NCBI RefSeq assembly: GCF_018308945.1
Contig: NZ_CP070501.1
Coordinates: 620,001-684,000, forward strand
DNA length: 64,000 nucleotides
Reading direction: 5' to 3'
Source of the DNA: Agrococcus sp. Marseille-Q4369
GTDB lineage: Bacteria > Actinomycetota > Actinomycetes > Actinomycetales > Microbacteriaceae
Both the position numbers and the translations under genes were made by a program. The notes under the pieces are model-generated. The model saw only the letters and a program-made list of their open reading frames with translations. It made no database searches and was not told where the DNA came from. Below are positions 46,063 through 54,344 of the stretch, one piece after another (within the stretch, counting starts at the first letter, position 1; each line of letters opens with the position of its first letter).

Positions 46063-46680
46063 ATGTCAGACGCTCGACCCGCCCACATCGCCGCGCCCGT
46101 GTGGCTCGGCGTGCTGCTCATCGTTACCGGGCTCGCGGGGCTCGCGGGCGCGTTCGCGCTCTCGGTCGAGCGCATTGAGCTGCTGCTGCACCCGGAGGAG
46201 CTGCTCTCGTGCGACCTCAACCCGTTCCTGTCGTGCTCCGGCGCGATGGAGTCGGAGCAGGGCAGGCTGTTCGGCTTCCCGAACCCCTTCCTCGGGCTCA
46301 TGGCGTTCCCGGCTCCGATCATCATGGGGGCGCTGACGCTCGGTCGCGTCGCGATGCCGCGGTGGGTGTGGACGGTCTTCTCGATCGGCGTGCTCGGCGG
46401 GCTCGTGTTCGTGCTGTGGCTCGCGCAGCAGTCGGTCTTCGTGCTGGGCTTCGTGTGCCCCTGGTGCTTCCTCGTCTGGATGGCGATGTACGCGATGGCG
46501 TTCCCGCTCTGGACGTGGGCGCTCGGCGCCGGCGCGCTCCCCGCGCCCGCGGGGCTGCGGCGCACCGCCGCCCGCTTCTCGAGCTGGGGCTGGGTGCTCT
46601 CGCTCGCGCTCGCCGTGATCGTCGTGCTGACGATCATGATCGTGCTGCCCGGCATCCCCCGGTTCCTCTTCGCCTTCTAG
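46063..46680 (+). CDS. Vitamin K epoxide reductase-like membrane protein
   Basis: This 205-residue membrane protein has four to five helices. Loop cysteines C50 and C58 (LLSCDLNPFLSC) and the CPWC motif (C132, C135) match VKOR family proteins. In bacteria these reoxidise DsbA-type thiol oxidases using quinone. The dedicated DsbA partner is not in the window. It diverges from the LysE exporter. Confidence 0.85.
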   Translation: MSDARPAHIAAPVWLGVLLIVTGLAGLAGAFALSVERIELLLHPEELLSCDLNPFLSCSGAMESEQGRLFGFPNPFLGLMAFPAPIIMGALTLGRVAMPRWVWTVFSIGVLGGLVFVLWLAQQSVFVLGFVCPWCFLVWMAMYAMAFPLWTWALGAGALPAPAGLRRTAARFSSWGWVLSLALAVIVVLTIMIVLPGIPRFLFAF

Positions 46681-46688
46681 CGAGAGTG

Positions 46689-46747
46689 TCGAACTTCCCC
46701 GAACTGCGGGAGTCCGGTCGCGATCGTCGCGCTTGAGGGAAGTTCGA
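46689..46747. terminator. Inverted repeat between convergent VKOR and ndk
   Basis: TCGAACTTCCC (46689-46699) and GGGAAGTTCGA (46737-46747) are perfect 11-bp arms around a 37-base loop. The placement between convergent genes suggests a bidirectional terminator. Confidence 0.5.
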
Positions 46748-46755
46748 TGAACGGG

Positions 46756-47166
46756 TCAGGCGAACCAGAGGGCGAGCTCGCGCTCGGCCGACTCCTCGGA
46801 GTCGGAGCCGTGCACGAGGTTCTGCTGCACCTTGAGGCCCCAGTCGCGGCCGAAGTCACCGCGGATCGTGCCGGGCGCGGCGGTCGTCGGGTCGGTCGTG
46901 CCGGCGAGCGAGCGGAAGCCCTCGATGACGCGGTCGCCCTCGAGGCGGATCGCGACGGACGGGCCCGAGAGCATGAACTCGACGAGCGGCTCGAAGAACG
47001 GCTTGCCGCGGTGCTCGTCGTAGTGCTCCTCGAGCAGCGCCCGCTCGGGCTGCACCATGCGCAGGTCGGCGACGACGTACCCCTTGGCCTCGATGCGCGC
47101 GAGGATCGCGCCGGTCAGCTGGCGCTTGACGCCGTCGGGCTTGATGAGGACGAGGGTGCTCTGCAT
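46756..47166 (-). CDS. ndk: Nucleoside diphosphate kinase
   Basis: This 136-residue enzyme transfers a phosphate from ATP to other nucleoside diphosphates. Active-site His119 lies in QQNLVHGSDS, and the start STLVLIKPDGVKR is standard. It is downstream of folC and the DUF4233 gene, an order common in actinobacteria, but separated from them by a hairpin repeat. Confidence 0.95.
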   Translation of the reverse strand: MQSTLVLIKPDGVKRQLTGAILARIEAKGYVVADLRMVQPERALLEEHYDEHRGKPFFEPLVEFMLSGPSVAIRLEGDRVIEGFRSLAGTTDPTTAAPGTIRGDFGRDWGLKVQQNLVHGSDSEESAERELALWFA

Positions 47167-47227
47167 GGGCTCCAGCCTACCGACGCCATGCGGCCGGGAC
47201 GCCGCGCGGCGGCGCGGCCAGCAGCCG

Positions 47228-47354
47228 TGTGCACGCTGCTGCTGCTCGACCGTCTGTCGCACCGCAAGAGCGTGCACATCGGATCCGCGGCGCACGCGGG
47301 ATGTGCACGCTGTTGCGGCCCGGCGGCGCGGCGAGCCGCAAGAGCGTGCACATG
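47228..47354. repeat. Duplicated GTGCAC hairpin, 74-bp offset
   Basis: (A/G)TGTGCACGCT-type arms start at 47228 and 47302, and their complements AGCGTGCACAT at 47270 and 47344. Both offsets are exactly 74 bp, so an inverted-repeat unit of about 53 bp has been duplicated. The second unit has an 18-bp arm with one mismatch. It lies between the DUF4233 gene and ndk. Confidence 0.75.
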
Positions 47355-47389
47355 CTCGACGGCTCACGGCCGCGCACCCTCGGGCCGGC

Positions 47390-47818
47390 TCAGGTGCCGG
47401 GCGCGCCTCGCGGGTCGAGGCCCGAGGCGCGGCGCCGCCGCTCGATGCCGCGCGCCTTGACGAAGCAGTAGATCCACAGGCCGATGAGCACGAGCGCGAC
47501 GACGCCCCACACGGGCTCGAACGCCGTGAGCGCCGCGACCGCGACCTGCAGCGCGAGGCTCACGAGCCATCCCCACGGGCGCGCGAGCAGCGGCATCGTC
47601 GCGATGAGCGCGACGCCGACCGCGACGAAGGCGACGGGCGCCGGCCAGTCGCGCGTGACGCCCCACGCGGCGAGGGCGCCGAACGCGATGCCCGCGACCT
47701 CGAGGCCGTGCACGATGCGAAGCAGCGCCTCCATCGCGCCGCGCGCCGGGCGGGGGCGACGCTTCGCCGCTCCCTCAGCCTGCGCCGTCGGCTCGTCCTG
47801 CGCCATCGGCTCGCTCAC
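47390..47818 (-). CDS. DUF4233 domain membrane protein
   Basis: This 142-residue protein has a charged N-terminal tail and four hydrophobic helices in two pairs (VAGIAFGALAAWGV, FVAVGVALIATMPLLA, LVSLALQVAVAALTAF, GVVALVLIGLWIYCF), ending in a basic tail. The DUF4233 family regularly follows folC in actinobacteria; function unknown. The GTG overlaps the folC stop. Confidence 0.78.
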   Translation of the reverse strand: MSEPMAQDEPTAQAEGAAKRRPRPARGAMEALLRIVHGLEVAGIAFGALAAWGVTRDWPAPVAFVAVGVALIATMPLLARPWGWLVSLALQVAVAALTAFEPVWGVVALVLIGLWIYCFVKARGIERRRRASGLDPRGAPGT

Positions 47819-49260
47819 GCCTGCCCCTCCTCGTCGGTGACCTCGACCGTCGCCGCCTGCCGGCGCGCGTCGGGCCGCAGCAGCCAGCCCGCCTCGCGCG
47901 CGTGGCCGAGCACGTCGCCGAGCAGCGTGATCGAGCCGGTGACGACGACAGCGCCGCCGCGATCGGTCGCCGCCTCGCGCGCCGCCTCGACCGCGGTCGA
48001 GAGGTCGGGCTCGACGACGACCCGGTCGGCGCCGAGCACGGCCACGGCTTGCGCGGCGAGCTCGTCGGCGTCGAGCGCGCGCTCGGACGTCGACTGCGTG
48101 ATGACGACCTCGTCGACGACGCTCTCGAGCGCGGTCAGCACGCCGGTCGCGTCCTTGCCGGCGAGCACGCCGAGCACGAGCGTGACCCGCTCGAGCCCGA
48201 AGAACTCGCCGAGCGCGGTGCGCAGCGCCGCCGCGCCGTGCGGGTTGTGCGCGGCGTCGAGGATGACGAGCGGATGCGCTCCGACGGCGTCGAGGCGACC
48301 GGGCGACGACGCGGCGGCGAAGCCGTCGGCGAGCACCTCGGCGGTCATCGGCTGCGAGCCGCCGCCGAGGAACGCCTCGACGGCGACGAGCGCGAGCGCG
48401 GCGTTCGCGCCCTGGTGCGCGCCCATGAGCGGCACGAGCTGGTCGATGTACTCGGCCGCGAGGCCGCGCACGGTGATGAGCTGGCCGCCCACGGCGACCG
48501 CTTGCCCCGCGAGCGCGAACTCGCGCCCCTCGACGAGCAGCCGGGCGCCGACCTCGGCCGCGCGCGCCTCGAGCACTGCGAGGGCCTCGGGCTCCTGCCG
48601 CGCCGAGACGACGATCGCGTCGGGCTTGATGATGCCGGCCTTCTCGCGCGCGATCGCCTCGACCGTCGAGCCGAGCCGGTTCGTGTGGTCGAGGGCGATG
48701 GGCGTGATGACCGCGACGTCGCCGTCGGCGACGTTCGTCGAGTCCCACGTGCCGCCCATGCCGACCTCGAGCACCGCGACGTCGACCGGCGCATCCGCGA
48801 GCACCGAGAGCGCGAGCACCGTGAAGGCTTCGAAGAACGTCAGCCGCCGCTGCCCCGCAGCTTCGAGCTCGGCGTCGACGAGCTCGAGCACTGGCCCGAT
48901 CTCCTCGTAGTTGCGCGCGAACGCCTCGTCCGAGACGGGTTCCCCGTCGATGAGGATGCGCTCATTCACCCGCTCGAGGTGCGGGCTCGTGAGCACGCCC
49001 GTGCGCAGGCCGTGCGCGCGCAGGAGCGCGTCGGCGATGCGGGCGGTCGAGCCCTTGCCGTTCGTGCCCGTGATGTGGATCACGCGGTAGGAGCGCTGCG
49101 GATCGCCGAGCAGCTCCACCGCCCGCCGGGTCGCCTCGATGCGCGGCTCGACGGCGTGCTCCCCCGCTCGCGCGAGCAGCCCGTCGTAGGCGGCGCGGGC
49201 CGCCTCGGCGTGCTCGAGCGACTCGAGGATGCGGTCGTCGACGTCGTCGTGCTCACTCAT
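47815..49260 (-). CDS. folC: Folylpolyglutamate/dihydrofolate synthase
   Basis: This 481-residue Mur-ligase-type enzyme adds glutamate to folates. ATP-binding ITGTNGKGSTAR, TSPHLERVNERI, LEVGMGGTWDSTN and ITPIALDHTNRLG are family hallmarks. Its ATG overlaps the ileS stop. This ileS-folC coupling is seen in several actinobacteria. Confidence 0.92.
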   Translation of the reverse strand: MSEHDDVDDRILESLEHAEAARAAYDGLLARAGEHAVEPRIEATRRAVELLGDPQRSYRVIHITGTNGKGSTARIADALLRAHGLRTGVLTSPHLERVNERILIDGEPVSDEAFARNYEEIGPVLELVDAELEAAGQRRLTFFEAFTVLALSVLADAPVDVAVLEVGMGGTWDSTNVADGDVAVITPIALDHTNRLGSTVEAIAREKAGIIKPDAIVVSARQEPEALAVLEARAAEVGARLLVEGREFALAGQAVAVGGQLITVRGLAAEYIDQLVPLMGAHQGANAALALVAVEAFLGGGSQPMTAEVLADGFAAASSPGRLDAVGAHPLVILDAAHNPHGAAALRTALGEFFGLERVTLVLGVLAGKDATGVLTALESVVDEVVITQSTSERALDADELAAQAVAVLGADRVVVEPDLSTAVEAAREAATDRGGAVVVTGSITLLGDVLGHAREAGWLLRPDARRQAATVEVTDEEGQA

Positions 49261-52200
49261 GCGCCCACCTCCACGCGGTCGCGGCCAGCCTCGAAGCGCT
49301 CGAGCGCGATCGCGAGCGGCGAGCCGTCGCCCACGCGGTGCGCGGTGCGGCCGTCGGCGAGCTCGCCCATCGTGTCGTCGATGCGGTCGAGGGTGAGCTC
49401 GAGCGCGAGCGTCTCGGCCATCACGAGCTCGCGGTTCGCCTCGAGCGCCCGCACGCCGTGCTCGTCGGAGCCGAGCTCGAGGCGGATGCGGTCGGAGACG
49501 TCGAGCCCGGCCTCCTTGCGCGCCTGCTGGACGGCGCGCACGACGTCGCGCGCGAGGCCCTCGGCCTCGAGCTCTCGCGTCGTCGCGGTGTCGAGCACGA
49601 CGAAGCCGCCGCCGGGGAGGAAGCCCACCGCGGCCGACTCGTCGGCGACCTCGAGCGCGAGCTCGAACTCGCCCTCCTGCAGCGCGATGCCGCCCGCGGT
49701 CACGACGCCGTCCTCTGCGACCCAGTCGCCGGCACGCGCCGCCTGGATGGCGCGCTGCACGTCCTTGCCGAGGCGCGGGCCCGCGGCGCGCGCGTTCACC
49801 TGCAGCCGGCGCGAGATGCCGTAGCGCTCGAGCGAGCCCTCGTCTGCCTCCTCGAGCACGACCTGGCGCACGTTGAGCTCGTCCTGCAGCACGGCGCGGA
49901 ACGGCGCGACGTCGACGGAGCCGACGACCGTGAGGGTCGGCAGCGGCAGCCGCACGCGCTTCCTCGCCTGCTTGCGCAGCGCGTTGCCGACGCTCGCGAT
50001 CGCGCGCACGGCATCCATCTGCCGCACGAGCTCGTCGTCGGCGGGCAGGTCGGCGACGTCGGGCCAGTCGGTGAGGTGCACCGAGCGGCCGCCCGTGAGG
50101 CCCTTCCAGACCTCCTCGGTGACGAGCGGCGAGAGCGGCGCGGCGATGCGCGAGAGCGTCTCGAGCACGGTCCAGAGGGTGTCGAACGCCTGCGAGCCCG
50201 AGCCGTCCGCGGCCACGCCGAGCCAGAACCGGTCGCGCGAGCGCCGCACGTACCAGTTGGTGAGCACGTCGAGGAACTCGCGCACCGCCCAGGTCGCGCC
50301 CGTCGCGTCGAGCCGCTCGAGCGCATCCGTCGTCGTCTCGACGGTCTTCCGCAGCTTCGCGAGGATGTAGCGGTCGAGCACGTCGGTCGACGCCGTCGAC
50401 CGCTTCGCGAGGTAGGGCTCGCCGTCAGCGGCGCGGTTGGCGTAGGTCGCGAAGAAGTACCACGTCGACCACAGCGGCAGGTGGAACTGCCGCAGCGCCT
50501 CGCGGATGCCCTCCTCCGAGACGACGAAGTTGCCGCCCCGCAGGATCGAGCCCTGCAGCAGGTTCCAGCGCACCGCATCCGAGCCGTAGGCGTCGAACGA
50601 CTCGTTGACGTCGGGGTAGTTGCGGCGCGACTTCGAGGCCTTGAAGCCGTCGTCGCCGAGGATGATGCCGTGGCTGATGACGTTCTCGAACGCCGGCCGC
50701 CCGAAGAGCGCGACCGAGAGCACGTGCATGACGTAGAACCAGCCGCGCGTCTGCCCGATGTACTCGACGATGTAGTCGGCGGGGCTGTGCTCGGCGAACC
50801 ACTGCTCGTTCTCGAACGGGTAGTGGAACTGTGCGAACGGCATCGAGCCCGAGTCGAACCAGACGTCGAGCACGTCCGGGATGCGGCGCATCGTGCTCCT
50901 GCCCGTCGGGTCGTCGGGGTTCGGGCGCGTGAGCTCGTCGATCGCCGGCCGGTGCAGGTCGGTCGGGCGCACGCCGAAGTCGCGCTCGAGCTCGTCGAGC
51001 GAGCCGTAGACGTCGACGCGCGGATGGTTCGGGTCGTCGCTCTTCCACACCGGGATGGGGCTGCCCCAGTAGCGGTTGCGGCTGATCGACCAGTCGCGCG
51101 CGCCCTCGAGCCACTTGCCGAACTGCCCGTGCTTGACGTTCTCGGGCACCCAGGTGATCTGCTCGTTCGCGGCGAGCAGGTCGTCCTTGATCTCGGTGAC
51201 GCGCACGAACCAGCTCGAGACCGCCTTGTAGATGAGCGGGTTGCGGCAGCGCCAGCAGTGCGGGTAGGAGTGCACGTAGGAGGCCTGTCGCAGCACGCGG
51301 CCGGCGTCCTTCAGCAGCTTCGAGAGCGTCTTGTTGGCGTCGAAGACCTGCTGGCCGGCCACGGGCGGCACGCTGTCGAGGAACCGGCCGCCGTCGTCGA
51401 CCGACAGGATCGTCGGCATGCCCGCAGCGGTCGTGACGCGCTGGTCGTCCTCACCGTAGGCGGGCGCCTGGTGCACGATGCCCGTGCCCTCGCCGGTCGC
51501 GACGTAGTCGTCGACGAGGACGCGGAAGGCGCGCTCGGTGCCCCAGACGGATGCGTCGGTGAAGAAGTCGAAGAGCGGCTCGTACTCGAGTCCCGCGAGA
51601 TCCTCGCAGCGCAGCGTGCGCGTCACGGCTGCGAGCGCGGCCTCGGCGTCGTCGTAGCCGAGGTCCTTCGCGTAGGCGGGCACGGTCGCGGCGGCGAGCA
51701 GGAAGGAGCCTTCGCCCGCCGTCGTGCCGTTGGGCCCTGCGGGCACGACGAGGTACTCGATCTCGGGGCCCACCGCGAGCGCCATGTTCGTCGGCAGCGT
51801 CCACGGGGTCGTCGTCCACGCGAGCGCCTTGACGCCCGTCAGGCCCGACGCATCCGCCGACTCACCCCGGAACGGGAACGCGACCGTGAGCGTCGTGTCC
51901 TGGCGATCCTGGTAGACGTCGTCGTCCATGCGCAGCTCGTGGTTCGACAGCGGCGTCTCGTCGCGCCAGCAGTACGGCAGCACGCGGTAGCCCTCGTAGG
52001 CGAGGCCCTTGTCGTGGAGCTCCTTGAACGCCCAGATGACGCTCTCCATGTAGGAGAGGTCGAGGGTCTTGTAGCCGCCCTCGAAGTCGACCCAGCGCGC
52101 CTGGCGGGTGACGTAGTCCTCCCACTCGTCGACGTACTGCAGCACCGACTCGCGCGCGCGGGCGTTGAAGACGTCGACGCCCATCGCCTCGATCTCCGCC

Positions 52201-52556
52201 TTCTCGGTGATGCCGAGCTGCTTCATCGCCTCGAGCTCGGCGGGCAGTCCGTGCGTGTCCCAGCCGAACACGCGCGGCACCTGCTTGCCGCGCATCGTCT
52301 GGAAGCGCGGGAAGACGTCCTTCGCGTAGCCGGTGAGGAGGTGGCCGTAGTGCGGCAGGCCGTTCGCGAACGGCGGGCCGTCGTAGAAGACCCACTCGGG
52401 GCAGCCCTCGCGCTGCTCGACCGACGCCTTGAAGGTGTCGTCGCCCTTCCAGAAGGCGAGGATGCCGCGCTCGAGGGCGGGGAGGTCGGGGCTCGCCACG
52501 ACGCCGGCGGCGTCGGTCGCGCCGCTCGCGAGCGGGTAGCGGTGCTGGTCGGTCAC
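49257..52556 (-). CDS. ileS: Isoleucyl-tRNA synthetase
   Basis: This is an about 1099-residue class I synthetase of the eukaryote-like type. The HIGH-like motif is NGLPHYGHLL, the KMSKS motif FKASKSRR, and a long editing domain lies between them. It charges tRNA-Ile and proofreads valine. The reading frame allows an ATG at 52571, but that codon falls inside the 3' hairpin of the T-box leader. GTG at 52556 has AGGAGA at proper distance, so I use it. Expression is controlled by the T-box leader. Confidence 0.92.
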   Translation of the reverse strand: MTDQHRYPLASGATDAAGVVASPDLPALERGILAFWKGDDTFKASVEQREGCPEWVFYDGPPFANGLPHYGHLLTGYAKDVFPRFQTMRGKQVPRVFGWDTHGLPAELEAMKQLGITEKAEIEAMGVDVFNARARESVLQYVDEWEDYVTRQARWVDFEGGYKTLDLSYMESVIWAFKELHDKGLAYEGYRVLPYCWRDETPLSNHELRMDDDVYQDRQDTTLTVAFPFRGESADASGLTGVKALAWTTTPWTLPTNMALAVGPEIEYLVVPAGPNGTTAGEGSFLLAAATVPAYAKDLGYDDAEAALAAVTRTLRCEDLAGLEYEPLFDFFTDASVWGTERAFRVLVDDYVATGEGTGIVHQAPAYGEDDQRVTTAAGMPTILSVDDGGRFLDSVPPVAGQQVFDANKTLSKLLKDAGRVLRQASYVHSYPHCWRCRNPLIYKAVSSWFVRVTEIKDDLLAANEQITWVPENVKHGQFGKWLEGARDWSISRNRYWGSPIPVWKSDDPNHPRVDVYGSLDELERDFGVRPTDLHRPAIDELTRPNPDDPTGRSTMRRIPDVLDVWFDSGSMPFAQFHYPFENEQWFAEHSPADYIVEYIGQTRGWFYVMHVLSVALFGRPAFENVISHGIILGDDGFKASKSRRNYPDVNESFDAYGSDAVRWNLLQGSILRGGNFVVSEEGIREALRQFHLPLWSTWYFFATYANRAADGEPYLAKRSTASTDVLDRYILAKLRKTVETTTDALERLDATGATWAVREFLDVLTNWYVRRSRDRFWLGVAADGSGSQAFDTLWTVLETLSRIAAPLSPLVTEEVWKGLTGGRSVHLTDWPDVADLPADDELVRQMDAVRAIASVGNALRKQARKRVRLPLPTLTVVGSVDVAPFRAVLQDELNVRQVVLEEADEGSLERYGISRRLQVNARAAGPRLGKDVQRAIQAARAGDWVAEDGVVTAGGIALQEGEFELALEVADESAAVGFLPGGGFVVLDTATTRELEAEGLARDVVRAVQQARKEAGLDVSDRIRLELGSDEHGVRALEANRELVMAETLALELTLDRIDDTMGELADGRTAHRVGDGSPLAIALERFEAGRDRVEVGA

Positions 52557-52584
52557 GCTGGTCTCCTGCATCCTCGGTTCTCGG

Positions 52585-52800
52585 ATGCGGGGACGCTCTC
52601 GCGCGGTACCACCCCGCTTGCTCCCCGTGCCTCTCGGCTCGGGTCGCCGCTCTGCCCCTGGTCGTGCTCGTTGCTCACGACCGGGCCTCCGGCTGTGACG
52701 GGCCTGCCCCGTTCGGATCTACTGAGCGCCACTGCACCTGACGGTGCCTCGTCGCCGTTCTGCCGACCGCTCCCCGGTGATGGCCGGATCGATGCGTGTG
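52585..52800 (-). promoter_or_regulatory. T-box riboswitch controlling ileS (translational type)
   Basis: On the minus strand the T-box core AAGCGGGGTGGTACCGCG is at 52602-52619. A short stem-I region upstream reads GGCCATCACCGGGGAGC with ATC (Ile codon, 52779-52781) as the likely specifier. A 3' helix GCATCC/GGATGC abuts the AGGAGA ribosome-binding site, fitting control of translation start rather than of termination. Short stem I with a translational switch is the actinobacterial ileS type. Uncharged tRNA-Ile would free the ribosome-binding site. The outer boundaries are approximate. Confidence 0.88.
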
Positions 52801-52809
52801 CCTGTGATC

Positions 52810-53658
52810 CTACCGCGACTCGCCCCGCAGCGTCACGCTGCCCGCGCTCACCTCGACGTCGATCGTCGCGGCCGCCTGGCGGTCGGCGTCGACATCGATC
52901 GCGGCGCTGCCCGCGGAGACGTCCTGCGTCACCGCGTACTCGCCGTCGGGGATCGCGAGCTCGATCGCGCCCGCGCTCACGGTCGCGGTGATCGCGTCGG
53001 GCTGCTCGCCCGTCACGGCGCCGACGACGCGGCCCGCGCTCACGTCGAGCTGCACGGTGCGCGGCGAGGCGACGTCGAGCCGCGCCTCGCCGGCCGAGAC
53101 CTGCACGACGAGCTCGTTTGCGGTGCCGCCGAGCTGGGCGCTGCCGGCGCTCAGGTCGAGCTCGGCCCGGCCCCAGTCGGCTGCGGCGTCGAGGCTGCCG
53201 GCGGAGACGTCGGCGACGATGTGCAGCCCGGCGTCCTCGAGCTCGGCGGGCAGCGTGAGCGTCACCTGCTCCTCGCCGAAGCCGCGGTCGCCGAACCCGA
53301 AGCCCCAGCCGCCGCCCCAACCGCCGCCCCAGGGGCCCCACTGCCAGCCGGTGCCGACGACGAGCGCGTCGCCCTGGCGCTCGAGGGTCCACCGCTGCAC
53401 GGGCCCGCCCGTCGAGCTCGCGTCGAGCGTCGCCTCGTCGACGTCGGCGAAGACGACGTCGAAGTCGGCCGCGGAGGTCGAGAGCCGCAGCTCGGCGACC
53501 CCCTCGGCGTCGGCGCTCCACGTGCCGTCCGTCGCCCGGTGCGTCGCGACGCCGTTGACGACGCCGCCGCCGATCGCGAACACCGCGGCGATCGCGCCGA
53601 GCACGACGAGCACGATGCTGATCGCGCGTCCCGCGCGGTTGGTGGTCGGGATGGTCAT
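52810..53658 (-). CDS. DUF4097-type protein
   Basis: This 282-residue protein has an N-terminal membrane helix (ISIVLVVLGAIAAVFAIGGG) and a beta-rich repeat region with recurring SAG motifs (DVSAGSLDAA, QVSAGEARLDV, DVSAGRVVGAV), characteristic of DUF4097 beta-helix-like proteins. A Gly/Trp-rich loop (WGPWGGGWGGGWGFGFG) is unusual. Its ATG overlaps the response regulator stop, so it belongs to the two-component operon, perhaps as envelope sensor or output. Confidence 0.75.
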   Translation of the reverse strand: MTIPTTNRAGRAISIVLVVLGAIAAVFAIGGGVVNGVATHRATDGTWSADAEGVAELRLSTSAADFDVVFADVDEATLDASSTGGPVQRWTLERQGDALVVGTGWQWGPWGGGWGGGWGFGFGDRGFGEEQVTLTLPAELEDAGLHIVADVSAGSLDAAADWGRAELDLSAGSAQLGGTANELVVQVSAGEARLDVASPRTVQLDVSAGRVVGAVTGEQPDAITATVSAGAIELAIPDGEYAVTQDVSAGSAAIDVDADRQAAATIDVEVSAGSVTLRGESR

Positions 53659-54344
53659 CGGATGCCTCCTGGGGCGTCGTGCGGGCGGCTCGGGTCGGAG
53701 CCGGGCGCGTCGAGGTGGGCGAGCACGGCGAGCACGCGGCGGTTGCCGTCCTCGGGGTCGAGCTCGAGCTTCTGGAAGACCGCGGAGATGTGCTTCTCGA
53801 CACTGCCGGCGGAGATGTAGAGGCGATCGGCGATCGCCTGGTTGGCGGCGCCCTCCGCCATGAGCGCGAGCACCTGCCGCTCGCGCGGCGTGAGCCGCTC
53901 CATGCGCGCGTCGCGGCGGCGGCGCGCGAGCAGCTGCGTGACGACCTCGGGGTCGAGCACCGTGCCGCCGCTCGCGACCTGCTCGATCGCGGCGAGGAAG
54001 TCGCGCACGTCGGCGACCCGGTCCTTGAGCAGGTAGCCGAAGCCGGCCGGGCCGCTCGCGATGAGGTCGGCGGCGTAGCGCTCCTCGACGTACTGCGACA
54101 GCACGAGCACGCGCGGCCGGTCGCCGCGGCCGCGGATGCCGATCGCGGCGAGGATCCCCTCGTTCGTGCGCGTCGGCGGCATCCGCACGTCGAGGATGGC
54201 GAGGTCGGGGTCGCATGCGCGGATCGCGGCCTCGAGCGCGGTCGCGTCGGGCAGCTGCGCGACCACCTCGTGGCCCGCATCCGTCAGCAGTCGCGCGATG
54301 CCTTCGCGCAAGAGGACGGAGTCCTCGCAGATCAGGATGCGCAC
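53655..54344 (-). CDS. LuxR-family response regulator
   Basis: This 229-residue NarL/LuxR-type regulator has a receiver domain with phospho-acceptor Asp in LAILDVRMPP and a C-terminal HTH (LTPRERQVLALMAEGAANQAIADR). GTG 54344 overlaps the kinase stop by 13 bases. It likely controls its own operon, including the DUF4097 protein. Confidence 0.88.
   Translation of the reverse strand: MRILICEDSVLLREGIARLLTDAGHEVVAQLPDATALEAAIRACDPDLAILDVRMPPTRTNEGILAAIGIRGRGDRPRVLVLSQYVEERYAADLIASGPAGFGYLLKDRVADVRDFLAAIEQVASGGTVLDPEVVTQLLARRRRDARMERLTPRERQVLALMAEGAANQAIADRLYISAGSVEKHISAVFQKLELDPEDGNRRVLAVLAHLDAPGSDPSRPHDAPGGIR

Noticed and set aside
52571-52571. ATG as ileS start
   Set aside because: It lies in the T-box 3' helix and has no separate ribosome-binding site; GTG 52556 fits better.
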